Source: Acidobacteria bacterium Ga0077534 (lineage in GTDB: Bacteria > Acidobacteriota > Blastocatellia > Pyrinomonadales > Pyrinomonadaceae). Taken from it: 64,000 nt of DNA. Within the stretch, counting starts at the first letter, position 1; every line of letters begins with the position of its first letter. The notes beneath the pieces are model-generated. The model searched no databases. It was given only the letters and a program-made list of their open reading frames with translations, and was not told where the DNA came from. Both the position numbers and the translations under genes were made by a program. The stretch covers positions 1-64,000 of the forward strand of contig LNEI01000008.1 of NCBI GenBank assembly GCA_001464455.1. The letters are read 5' to 3'. Of this stretch, positions 17,522 to 23,803 are shown piece by piece.

Positions 17522-18094
17522 CTATTCCGCTTTCTCTTCAGTGGCGTCGGCCTCTTCCACTACCGGAGCAGTCGGTTCTTCAACCGCTGCTTCAGCTTTC
17601 GGAGCCGTGGCTTTCTTCTCTTCCTTGACCGTCTCCTCGCCGCCTTCGCCGACTACGGCCACAGGAACCGCAAGCGTCACCTCACGGTGAAGCTTCACGT
17701 TGACCGTGTATTCGCCGGTGTCCTTGATGGCGTCTTTAAGTACGATCTTGCGGCGGTCGATCTCATAACCTTTCGCCTTGAGGGCGTCGGCGATATCCAT
17801 CGAGGTTACCGAGCCGAACAGGTGGCCGTGCTCGCCGACCTTGCGTTCGAAGGTCAGGCTGATGCTTTCCATCTGCTCTTTCTGAGCCTCAGCAGTCGCT
17901 TTCTCGATCGCCGCTTTCTTGAGCAGCGAAGCACGCTCCTGCTCGATCTGCTTGATGTTTCCTTTCGTCGCGAGTGTCGCAAAACCCTGCGGCAGAAGGT
18001 AGTTGCGGGCGTAACCGGCCTTGACCTTGACGATCTCGCCGCGACCGCCGACATGCTCCATGTCCTCGCGTAACAATACTGTTGTGTTTGCCAT
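17522..18094 (-). CDS. rplI: 50S ribosomal protein L9 with acidic C-terminal extension
   Basis: 190 residues. Residues 1-150 are ordinary L9: VLLREDMEHVGGRGEIVKVK, the signature GYARNYLLPQGFA, the connecting helix and the C-terminal rRNA-binding domain with KLHREVTLAVPV. The last 40 residues are an extra Ala/Glu/Pro/Val-rich acidic tail that standard L9 lacks. It is the last gene of the rpsF-rpsR-rplI series. Confidence 0.95.
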   Translation of the reverse strand: MANTTVLLREDMEHVGGRGEIVKVKAGYARNYLLPQGFATLATKGNIKQIEQERASLLKKAAIEKATAEAQKEQMESISLTFERKVGEHGHLFGSVTSMDIADALKAKGYEIDRRKIVLKDAIKDTGEYTVNVKLHREVTLAVPVAVVGEGGEETVKEEKKATAPKAEAAVEEPTAPVVEEADATEEKAE

Positions 18095-18109
18095 ATATCT
18101 CCTGTCGAA

Positions 18110-18178
18110 GTGGTCAGCGGTCAGTGGTCAGTGGTCAGCTGTTATTCTGACCACTGGCCACCGACCACTGACGACTGT
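18110..18178. repeat. intergenic palindromic repeat, GGTCAGTGG family, copy 2
   Basis: The left arm has tandem GGTCAGYGG units (about 18112-18139). The right arm (about 18147-18175) is the complement with CTGACCACTGGCC and GACCACTGAC. It fills the whole rplI-rpsR spacer inside a ribosomal operon. Confidence 0.75.
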
Positions 18179-18179
18179 T

Positions 18180-18461
18180 CTAGTCCGCTACGAACGGCAA
18201 AATTGCCATTGCTCGAGCCCGTTTGATCGCCTTTGCCAATCGTCGCTGGTCTTTCGCCGTGATACCTGAGATGCGACGCGGCATGATCTTACCGCGCTCC
18301 GGGATGAACTGCCTGAGCAGATCGACATCCTTCCAATCAAGATAATCAGGAACGATCTGACGCGGACGGCGTCGCTGATAGCGTCGCGGACGATCGCCGA
18401 TGACGTCTTCGCCGACTCCCAGATCTCTGTCTACCAATATTTCTAATTCGTTATCTGCCAT
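18180..18461 (-). CDS. rpsR: 30S ribosomal protein S18
   Basis: 93 residues. The C-terminal S18 core is complete: [20 protein letters not shown], then [20 protein letters not shown] and AILPF. The N-terminus carries an Asp/Arg-rich extension common in this family. It sits between rpsF and rplI as in most bacteria, but no ssb gene lies between rpsF and rpsR. Confidence 0.95.
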   Translation of the reverse strand: MADNELEILVDRDLGVGEDVIGDRPRRYQRRRPRQIVPDYLDWKDVDLLRQFIPERGKIMPRRISGITAKDQRRLAKAIKRARAMAILPFVAD

Positions 18462-18473
18462 ATACTTTTGTTA

Positions 18474-18520
18474 GTGGTCGGCGGTCAGTGGTCAAATTAC
18501 GACCGCGGACAACTGCCGAC
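18474..18520. repeat. partial palindromic repeat, GGTCAGTGG family, copy 3
   Basis: GTGGTCGGCGGTCAGTGGTC is followed by a degraded complementary arm GACCGCGGACAACTGCCGAC. It lies in the rpsR-rpsF spacer and is less perfect than copies 1 and 2. Confidence 0.55.
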
Positions 18521-18579
18521 ATCTACTCCATTTTCAAGACTTTCTTCAAGCCAGTGACCAGCTGGCCACAATCCGTTCT

Positions 18580-18978
18580 TTACGCTTCTACGGGAGCTTC
18601 TGCGGCTTCCGCGTTATTGCGGAACGACGCACGTTTTGCCGCCCGAGCTTCGCGCTTTGCACTTATCTTGTCTGCTTTCTTTCGATCTTCGTCGACGCGG
18701 ACCGTAATGTACCGCATGATCATATCGTTGACACGCATGCGGCGCTCAAGTTCCATGATCTCCTGGCCAGTGCCGTCGACCTCGAACAGGACGTAATGGC
18801 CCTGATTCTTTTTCTGGATCGGATAAGCAAGATTTCTAATGCCGATATCGTCCATTCGAACCACTGTACCGCCCTCTTTCTCGATCAGCTTGCCAACAGC
18901 GTCGTTGAGCTTTTCGATACGTTCGGCGTCCGTGTCCGGATTGATGATATACATTACTTCGTACGTTCTATTTGCCAT
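18580..18978 (-). CDS. rpsF: 30S ribosomal protein S6
   Basis: 132 residues from the ATG at 18978 (MANRTYEVMYIINPDTD). Another in-frame ATG at 19020 would add 14 atypical residues. S6 features are the N-terminal YEVMYIINPD strand, NLAYPIQKKNQGHYVLFEVDG and RMRVNDMIMRYITVRVDED. A basic-then-Ala/Glu tail follows. It is 16 bases downstream of pth and starts the rpsF-rpsR-rplI group. Confidence 0.95.
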   Translation of the reverse strand: MANRTYEVMYIINPDTDAERIEKLNDAVGKLIEKEGGTVVRMDDIGIRNLAYPIQKKNQGHYVLFEVDGTGQEIMELERRMRVNDMIMRYITVRVDEDRKKADKISAKREARAAKRASFRNNAEAAEAPVEA

Positions 18979-18994
18979 AGTATTTGACCTTTGA

Positions 18995-19558
18995 TCAATT
19001 GAATCTCGCCATCGCCGCATCTACTCCATCCGTAACGATGGTCTCGATCGCATCGGCCGATTCGTCTAAAATCTTTTCAAGCGTTTCGGTATCGCCTTTC
19101 GCGAAGCGATCCAAAACAAATCGTGTCACATCACCTACCGGATGTTCCGGCTGGATGCCTAACCGCAAACGGATAAAATCCTGCGTTTTCAAGCAATCGA
19201 TGATCGATCTCAAACCATTCTGACCGCCATGGCTTCCCTTAGGCCGGATCCGCATCGTTCCGAACGGAAGAGCGAGATCGTCCGAGATCACCACCAGCTT
19301 TTCGACCGAACGGTTATCTTTTGCGACCAAACAACTTACAGACTCACCGCTAAGGTTCATGTACGTCTGCGGCTTGGCAAGCTCGATCACCTGATTATCA
19401 ACTTCGCCTCGCCCTACAAGGCTCCGGCATTCCTCACGCTTGACCTGCGTCTGGAGCCGCGAAGCGAGCAGATCGATGAGCATGAAACCCATATTATGCC
19501 GCGTCTTCGCGTATTCCGGGCCGGGATTTCCGAGCCCGACGATCAGCCAGTTAGCCAT
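18995..19558 (-). CDS. pth: peptidyl-tRNA hydrolase
   Basis: 187 residues, the normal length for bacterial Pth, which frees tRNA from prematurely released peptidyl-tRNA. The catalytic signature is WLIVGLGNPGPEYAKTRHNMGF with the essential His. KPQTYMNLSGESV and the GSHGGQNGLRSII motif are also present. It sits between rplY and rpsF, the usual rplY-pth arrangement. Confidence 0.95.
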   Translation of the reverse strand: MANWLIVGLGNPGPEYAKTRHNMGFMLIDLLASRLQTQVKREECRSLVGRGEVDNQVIELAKPQTYMNLSGESVSCLVAKDNRSVEKLVVISDDLALPFGTMRIRPKGSHGGQNGLRSIIDCLKTQDFIRLRLGIQPEHPVGDVTRFVLDRFAKGDTETLEKILDESADAIETIVTDGVDAAMARFN

Positions 19559-19563
19559 AAAGG

Positions 19564-19617
19564 AACCGCAGGCTTATACCCGCAAGACACCTTAACGCAG
19601 GCTAGAAGCCTGCGGTC
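19564..19617. repeat. intergenic palindrome between pth and rplY
   Basis: Arms ACCGCAGGCTTATA and TAGAAGCCTGCGGT (10-11 paired bases) flank about 26 bases that themselves contain GCAGGC. It is another short palindrome family located in a housekeeping operon spacer. Confidence 0.55.
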
Positions 19618-19623
19618 CGGAAA

Positions 19624-20262
19624 CTACTCAGCTTCTTCCGCAGGAGCTTCACCAGCGACTTCCGGCTCAACTGTTTCGAGCTGCGGTTCGAGGTCGCTTT
19701 CGCTGATCGACACGATCGATGCGACTACTGCCTCGGCATCCTCGATGATCTCAAGTCCGGCTCCCACCTTAAGATCTGAAATGTGCAACGAGTGTCCGGC
19801 ATCGAGATCGCTAACGTCCACCTCGATCGAATCCGGTGTATTTGCCGGTTCGCACAAAACTTTGACCTCACGCATTGCCTGCGAGAGCACTGCACCTTCA
19901 ACCTCAAGGCCCTTTGCGGTACCAATCAGCACAACCGGAACCGTCATCTCGATCTTTTCGCCCTTTGAAAAGCGTCGAAGATCGGCGTGTATCAAACGGC
20001 CGGTGATAGGGTGGATCTGACGAGCCTGGAAGATCACGTCATTGATGCCGACACCGGGAATATCTAGCGAGAAGACCGAGTTAACACCGCTGTCCGTTCT
20101 AAGAACGGCTGCCAGTGCTCGCAGGTCCGCGGCTGCGGCGAGACTTTCCGATCCGCCGCCATAGACGACGACAGGGATCTTGCCGGCAACTCGAAGCCTG
20201 CGGTTCTCGTTCTTACCACGGGTGTCGCGAACTTCACCTTTTATAACAATTTTATCAGCCAT
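19624..20262 (-). CDS. rplY: 50S ribosomal protein L25/general stress protein Ctc
   Basis: 212 residues. It is the long Ctc/TL5-type L25 that binds 5S rRNA. The N-terminal domain has GEVRDTRGKNENRRLRVAGKIPVVVYG and FQARQIHPITGRLIHADLRRF. The C-terminal beta domain has VKVLCEPANTPDSIEVDVSDL and HISDLKVGAGLEI. An acidic tail EPEVAGEAPAEEAE follows. It is followed by pth and preceded by prs. Confidence 0.93.
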   Translation of the reverse strand: MADKIVIKGEVRDTRGKNENRRLRVAGKIPVVVYGGGSESLAAAADLRALAAVLRTDSGVNSVFSLDIPGVGINDVIFQARQIHPITGRLIHADLRRFSKGEKIEMTVPVVLIGTAKGLEVEGAVLSQAMREVKVLCEPANTPDSIEVDVSDLDAGHSLHISDLKVGAGLEIIEDAEAVVASIVSISESDLEPQLETVEPEVAGEAPAEEAE

Positions 20263-20275
20263 AATCTTTCGTTGA

Positions 20276-20319
20276 GTTCCAAGGTCAAACTTTACTCTCA
20301 GGCTTCCAACTTGGAACTT
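20276..20319. repeat. short palindrome between rplY and prs
   Basis: GTTCCAAG at 20276 is complementary to CTTGGAAC at 20312-20319, with further partial pairing around them. The style, with a restated TTCCAACTTGGAACTTG phrase, matches the intergenic repeats elsewhere in the window. Confidence 0.4.
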
Positions 20320-20331
20320 GAAACCAAAAAC

Positions 20332-21288
20332 TCAAATAAACAACGACGAAACACTGGTCTCGTCATGGATCGATCTGATCGCCGAAGCGAGCAGCCCGGC
20401 GACGCTCAAAACTTCTATTTGGCCCGTTTCGACGAGCCTCTGTGCGTCTGCACCAGTCGGGATCGTGTTTGTGACGATCACCTTTTTCAAGTGCGAGTTC
20501 GAGATATTCTCCACTGCGTTCCCGCTCAAAACCCCGTGTGTGAAACACGCCGAGATCTCATTCGCCCCTGCCTTATGAAGGGCCTCCGCGACTTTGCAGA
20601 TCGTTCCGCCCGTGTCGCACATGTCATCGATGATCAGGCAATTCTTGCCACGTACGTCGCCGACAATGTTCATTACATCCGCTTCATTCGCACGCTCTCG
20701 CCGTTTGTCGCAAAGCGCTAGGCCCGCGTCAAGACGTTTCGCGTATGCTCTTGCACGCTCGGCACCACCAGTATCGGGGGCGACGACGATCAGATTCTCG
20801 ATCGGGTTTCGGCGAAAATAATCGACCACGACCGGAGCGGCGTACAAATGATCGACCGGAATATCAAAGAACCCTTGTATCTGCGAAGCGTGCAGGTCAA
20901 CTGTCAAAACACGCTGTGCACCGGCTTTTGTGATGATGTTCGACACCATCTTTGCCGAGATCGGAACACGCGGCCGATCCTTCTTATCCGACCTCGCGTA
21001 ACCAAAATATGGTATAACAGCCGTTACTCGCTCTGCGGACGCTCGAATAAAAGCATCGAGCATTATGAGCAACTCCATCAAGTGGCGATCGCTCGGCGGA
21101 CACGTCGGCTGGACGATAAAAACATCATGTCCGCGGACGTTCTCGCCGATCTGGAAATTGAATTCCCCGTCCGAGAATCTATTTGCGACCGCTTTTCCGA
21201 TCTCGATCCCAAGATGACCGCAGATCTCGTCCGCCAATCCAGGATGAGCGCTGCCCGTAAAGACCTTAATTTTGCCGTTGACGCTCAT
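20332..21288 (-). CDS. prs: ribose-phosphate pyrophosphokinase
   Basis: 318 residues, the normal length. The enzyme makes PRPP from ribose 5-phosphate and ATP for purine, pyrimidine, histidine and NAD synthesis. Motifs are IKVFTGSAHPGLADEI near the start, DVFIVQPTCPP, YFGYARSDKKDRPR, the metal/ATP segment TVDLHASQIQGFFDIPVDHL and the PRPP loop LIIDDMCDTGGTI. tRNA-Gln(TTG) and ispE lie upstream on the same strand. Confidence 0.95.
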   Translation of the reverse strand: MSVNGKIKVFTGSAHPGLADEICGHLGIEIGKAVANRFSDGEFNFQIGENVRGHDVFIVQPTCPPSDRHLMELLIMLDAFIRASAERVTAVIPYFGYARSDKKDRPRVPISAKMVSNIITKAGAQRVLTVDLHASQIQGFFDIPVDHLYAAPVVVDYFRRNPIENLIVVAPDTGGAERARAYAKRLDAGLALCDKRRERANEADVMNIVGDVRGKNCLIIDDMCDTGGTICKVAEALHKAGANEISACFTHGVLSGNAVENISNSHLKKVIVTNTIPTGADAQRLVETGQIEVLSVAGLLASAIRSIHDETSVSSLFI

Positions 21289-21296
21289 ATTCCCGT

Positions 21297-21374
21297 TGCA
21301 AAAGCCCGCGCGTTAGCAAGGGCGAAACATTCAACGCTGCAAGTATGGCCATTGCTAACGCGTAAGCCCTTGCA
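21297..21374. repeat. intergenic palindromic repeat, AAGCCCGC...AAGGGC family, copy 1
   Basis: The left arm TGCAAAAGCCCGCGCGTTAG continues into CAAGGGC. The right arm contains GCCATTGCTAACGCG and AAGCCCTTGCA. It lies between prs and tRNA-Gln. A relative is at 22454-22526. Confidence 0.6.
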
Positions 21375-21438
21375 CCAATTCAAAATCAAAAACGGACTGA
21401 CTCCGTTTTCAGAGACAGCCCGCTTACAAAATCGAAAT

Positions 21439-21513
21439 TGGCTGGGGCGGGAGGACTCGAACCTACGAATGCCGGATCCAAAGACCGGTGCCTTACCACT
21501 TGGCTACGCCCCA
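21439..21513 (-). tRNA. tRNA-Gln (anticodon TTG)
   Basis: The cloverleaf on the minus strand has acceptor TGGGGCG/CGCCCCA, a D arm, anticodon stem CCGGT/ATCCGG, loop CTTTGGA reading TTG, T loop TTCGAGT and an encoded CCA at 21441-21439. With the CTG isoacceptor at 711-784, both glutamine tRNAs may be encoded in this window. Confidence 0.92.
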
Positions 21514-21546
21514 ATGCGAATTTTCTTTTTAAGACGCGGAAGCGAC

Positions 21547-22437
21547 CTAGAGCCCGAGGGCTTGGGCGTATTCATTTCGCCCGACGGTCGCTACGGCAAA
21601 CTTTCGCCAGGTCGATTGGTCATCGAGGGCTTTTATAGCAGATTGCCGTGTCTCTGTATTGTCAAATATTGCGAAGACCGAAGCCCCGCTGCCGCTCATC
21701 GCGGCATTAACTGCACCGAGTTCGAGCAAGGTCGTTTTCACCCACGCGATCTCAGGATGGGCGGCGAAAACCGTCCGCTCAAAATCATTTTTCAAAGCAG
21801 TACGTCGCGGATCGAGCGTCAACGCTTCGGTACGGCAAACAGGAAGAATATGATCTCGCTCCTCAAATGTCAAGGTGGGAGCGTTAAGGCTCTCAAACGC
21901 ATCTTTGGTTGAAACCGCGATCGCAGGCGTAACGATCGCCAAGTTCTCAGCCAAAACATCGTCGATCGGCTCGATAAACTCGCCCCGTCCCGTTCCGATG
22001 GCAGTGCCGCCGTGAAGGAAAAACGGCACGTCTGACCCGAGTTCGGCTGCAAGCGAATGCAGTTCGTACTGCGGCAGATCCAGTCCCCACAGGCGATTCA
22101 GAGCGATCAATGTGACAGCGGCATTCGAAGATCCGCCGCCTAAACCGCCCGGCGACGGAATCCGTTTCTCAAGAAATATCCGAGCCCCACCGTCCGCACG
22201 AGTCGCGTTCTTGAGCAAATACGCCGCCTTCACAACCAGATTGGTCTCATCCTCAGGAATTGCCGGGTCGTCGCAGTTAAACTCTATCGACTCACCAACC
22301 TCAAAATGAAGCGTGTCATGCAGCGAAACGGTCTGAAAAACCGTAAACAACTCATGAAATCCATCGTTGCGTCTCCCCAAAACACGAAGAGTCCAGTTGA
22401 TCTTTGCAAATGACGGCAACGCAAACGAAGGCGACAT
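21547..22437 (-). CDS. ispE: 4-diphosphocytidyl-2-C-methyl-D-erythritol kinase
   Basis: 296 residues, normal for IspE, the GHMP kinase of the MEP isoprenoid pathway. Motifs are the N-terminal FAKINWTLRVLGRRNDGFHEL, the ATP loop IPSPGGLGGGSSNAAVTLIALN, LGSDVPFFLHGGTAIG and the C-terminal MSGSGASVFAIF. The position upstream of prs and rplY/pth matches the common bacterial order. Confidence 0.95.
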   Translation of the reverse strand: MSPSFALPSFAKINWTLRVLGRRNDGFHELFTVFQTVSLHDTLHFEVGESIEFNCDDPAIPEDETNLVVKAAYLLKNATRADGGARIFLEKRIPSPGGLGGGSSNAAVTLIALNRLWGLDLPQYELHSLAAELGSDVPFFLHGGTAIGTGRGEFIEPIDDVLAENLAIVTPAIAVSTKDAFESLNAPTLTFEERDHILPVCRTEALTLDPRRTALKNDFERTVFAAHPEIAWVKTTLLELGAVNAAMSGSGASVFAIFDNTETRQSAIKALDDQSTWRKFAVATVGRNEYAQALGL

Positions 22438-22453
22438 AACTCTACAATAATCC

Positions 22454-22526
22454 AGAAGCCCGCACGAAGTAAGGGCTCCCTGACGGAAATATGCCGCCGC
22501 GGGAGCCCTGACTGAGTGCGGACTTC
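22454..22526. repeat. intergenic palindromic repeat, AAGCCCGC...AAGGGC family, copy 2
   Basis: The left arm is AAGCCCGCACGAAGTAAGGG plus CTCCC. The right arm is GGGAGCCCTGACTGAGTGCG plus GACTT. The loop is about 20 bases. It lies between the CAP-domain gene and ispE and shares the AAGCCCGC(A/G)CG...AAGGGC pattern with 21297-21374. Confidence 0.65.
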
Positions 22527-22532
22527 CGCAGT

Positions 22533-23144
22533 CTACTTCCTTATCAAGAACACCTGCGTAAAATAAACCGACCCGTCCGGAGCTTTCGCTACTCCGATGG
22601 CGGATTCTTTCCAGTTCGGGTCCATCATATTGCGTTTGTGAGTTGGCGAATCGAGCCAGAGTTCGACGGCCATGGCGACTGGGTCGGCGTAACCCCGGTT
22701 AAAGGCGATGTTTTCGCCAATCGAACGCCATTTGCCTAGTTTGAGCTGGTCGGCCCGGTCGCTGACGAGCTTATTATCGAGGCCGCGGTGCGAGAAGAAG
22801 CGAAATTCAGCCATGTTTTGCGAGTGCAGACGGGCCACCGCGGCGATCTCAGCATTCCAACTCAGCGGTTCGAGTCCTTTCTCGATGCGAATACGGTTGA
22901 TCAACTCAAACGCCGCCTGCTCGGCGGACGACATGTTCACGACGACCGAGGCCTTTACGCCTGCAGCCTTTTTCGCCTTTTCGTCATCTTCGTCGTCGAA
23001 CTCGAGCAAGCCGAGCGGGTCGGAAACGTCGTTACCGGATATAAGCTTCGTTGCGACAGGTGACGGGAATTTGTTGATCTGAGCGAATGAAACGCCCGCC
23101 ATAACAGCGAACATACCAATAAGCAGTAAGAATTTTTTTGACAT
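22533..23144 (-). CDS. secreted CAP (SCP/PR-1)-domain protein
   Basis: 203 residues from the ATG at 23144, where MSKKFLLLIGMFAVMAGVSF gives a clean signal peptide. The 44 upstream codons in frame overlap a riboswitch aptamer. The C-terminal CAP domain (about 80-203) shows AFELINRIRIEKGLEPLSW, ARLHSQNMAEFRFFSHRGLD, SIGENIAFNRGYADP, WLDSPTHKRNMMDP and the end GVAKAPDGSVYFTQVF. The His/Glu positions of the CAP cavity are conserved. The extracellular role is unknown. A GGGG Shine-Dalgarno abuts the GEMM aptamer, which suggests translational control by a cyclic dinucleotide. Confidence 0.85.
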   Translation of the reverse strand: MSKKFLLLIGMFAVMAGVSFAQINKFPSPVATKLISGNDVSDPLGLLEFDDEDDEKAKKAAGVKASVVVNMSSAEQAAFELINRIRIEKGLEPLSWNAEIAAVARLHSQNMAEFRFFSHRGLDNKLVSDRADQLKLGKWRSIGENIAFNRGYADPVAMAVELWLDSPTHKRNMMDPNWKESAIGVAKAPDGSVYFTQVFLIRK

Positions 23145-23149
23145 GTTTA

Positions 23150-23232
23150 CCCCACTTCGGCAGCCGGACGAGCCTTTAGTAATGGCTTCCAAGCTTTGCG
23201 TATGCCCTCGACGGACACTTGCCTTTTCGGTT
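23150..23232 (-). promoter_or_regulatory. GEMM-I-like cyclic dinucleotide riboswitch
   Basis: On the minus strand the leader shows GGCAAG (23223-23218), the invariant ACGCAAAGC, a P3-like hairpin GGAAGCC...GGCTCGTCC and the closing CCGGCTGCCGAAG. GGCA/TGCC gives the P1 closing pairs. This is the pattern of the GEMM class, which binds c-di-GMP or, in some variants, cGAMP. The P2 loop deviates from a clean GNRA tetraloop. The RBS GTGGGG lies at the 3' edge, so control of translation is likely. A GACAAAAC/GTTTTGTC hairpin precedes it. Confidence 0.6.
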
Positions 23233-23305
23233 AAGGTGACAAAACAAAAGAGTTTTGTCTGGTAAAACATATTCACAATTCCTCTGAGATTCCGGAAAAA
23301 TATCT

Positions 23306-23325
23306 CCTGATGCTATAAAATCAGG
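23306..23325 (+). promoter_or_regulatory. inverted repeat over the merR -10 region
   Basis: CCTGAT (23306-23311) and ATCAGG (23320-23325) flank TATAAA (23314-23319), the likely -10 hexamer of merR. The dyad could be an autoregulatory operator, though MerR proteins usually bind between -35 and -10. The RBS AGGTGG follows directly. Confidence 0.35.
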
Positions 23326-23331
23326 TGGTGT

Positions 23332-23754
23332 ATGCTGACCGCCTCGATTCTTGCCAAGCGGGCTAAGGTTCCGCTCTTTACGGTTCGTTACTACACCCGA
23401 ATCGGACTGCTTAAACCATCCCGAGATCTTCGAAACGGTTATAAGATATATAAGCCCGCCGACACCGAGCGTTTGCGTTTTATTTCCTCAGCGAAGGAGC
23501 TGGGTTTCACGCTCGCAGAGATCGAGACTATCCTCAGCCATGCCGCACATGGAGATTCCCCATGTCCAATGGTTCGCGACGTGGTTAGGAAACGGATCGA
23601 GGAAAACAGGGAGAAGATCCGTCAACTTGAGAGGCTTCAGAAAAGGCTGGAATCAGCAGCGGAAACGTGGAGCTCTATGAAAAATTCGCAGCCCGACGGC
23701 CACTCCGTTTGCCGCTTGATAGAAAGTTTTACAGATACGGAAGAAAGCCCTTGA
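23332..23754 (+). CDS. MerR-family metal-responsive regulator
   Basis: 140 residues. The N-terminal winged HTH (about 1-70) has FTVRYYTRIGLLKPSR, typical of MerR proteins that twist promoters with long spacers. The dimerisation helix spans about 80-120. Cys residues at SPCPM (about 83) and HSVCRLI (about 130) fit a metal site of the CueR/ZntR/HMR kind. The gene immediately precedes the copper ATPase, its probable target. The cognate metal is inferred as copper from that neighbour. Confidence 0.85.
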   Translation: MLTASILAKRAKVPLFTVRYYTRIGLLKPSRDLRNGYKIYKPADTERLRFISSAKELGFTLAEIETILSHAAHGDSPCPMVRDVVRKRIEENREKIRQLERLQKRLESAAETWSSMKNSQPDGHSVCRLIESFTDTEESP

Positions 23755-23782
23755 CTTGACACTTACTCACAGGTTGTAGACT
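23751..23782 (+). promoter_or_regulatory. MerR-type promoter with 20-bp spacer
   Basis: TTGACT (23751-23756) and TAGACT (23777-23782) are separated by 20 bases. That overlong spacing is the hallmark of MerR-activated promoters. The spacer has only a weak dyad (ACTTG...CAGGT). It overlaps the merR stop codon and lies just before the ATPase RBS (GGAGG, 23789). Confidence 0.45.
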
Positions 23783-23803
23783 TGTTTCGGAGGAAAGAAA
23801 TAC

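Noticed and set aside
18110-18178. GGTCAGTGG tandem units considered as a CRISPR fragment
   Set aside because: The units are 9 bases, without unique spacers, and are arranged as an inverted pair. No cas genes were seen in the window.
22533-23276. Longer 247-residue version of the CAP-domain protein
   Set aside because: The additional codons run through the GEMM aptamer, whereas the ATG at 23144 gives a proper signal peptide and RBS.
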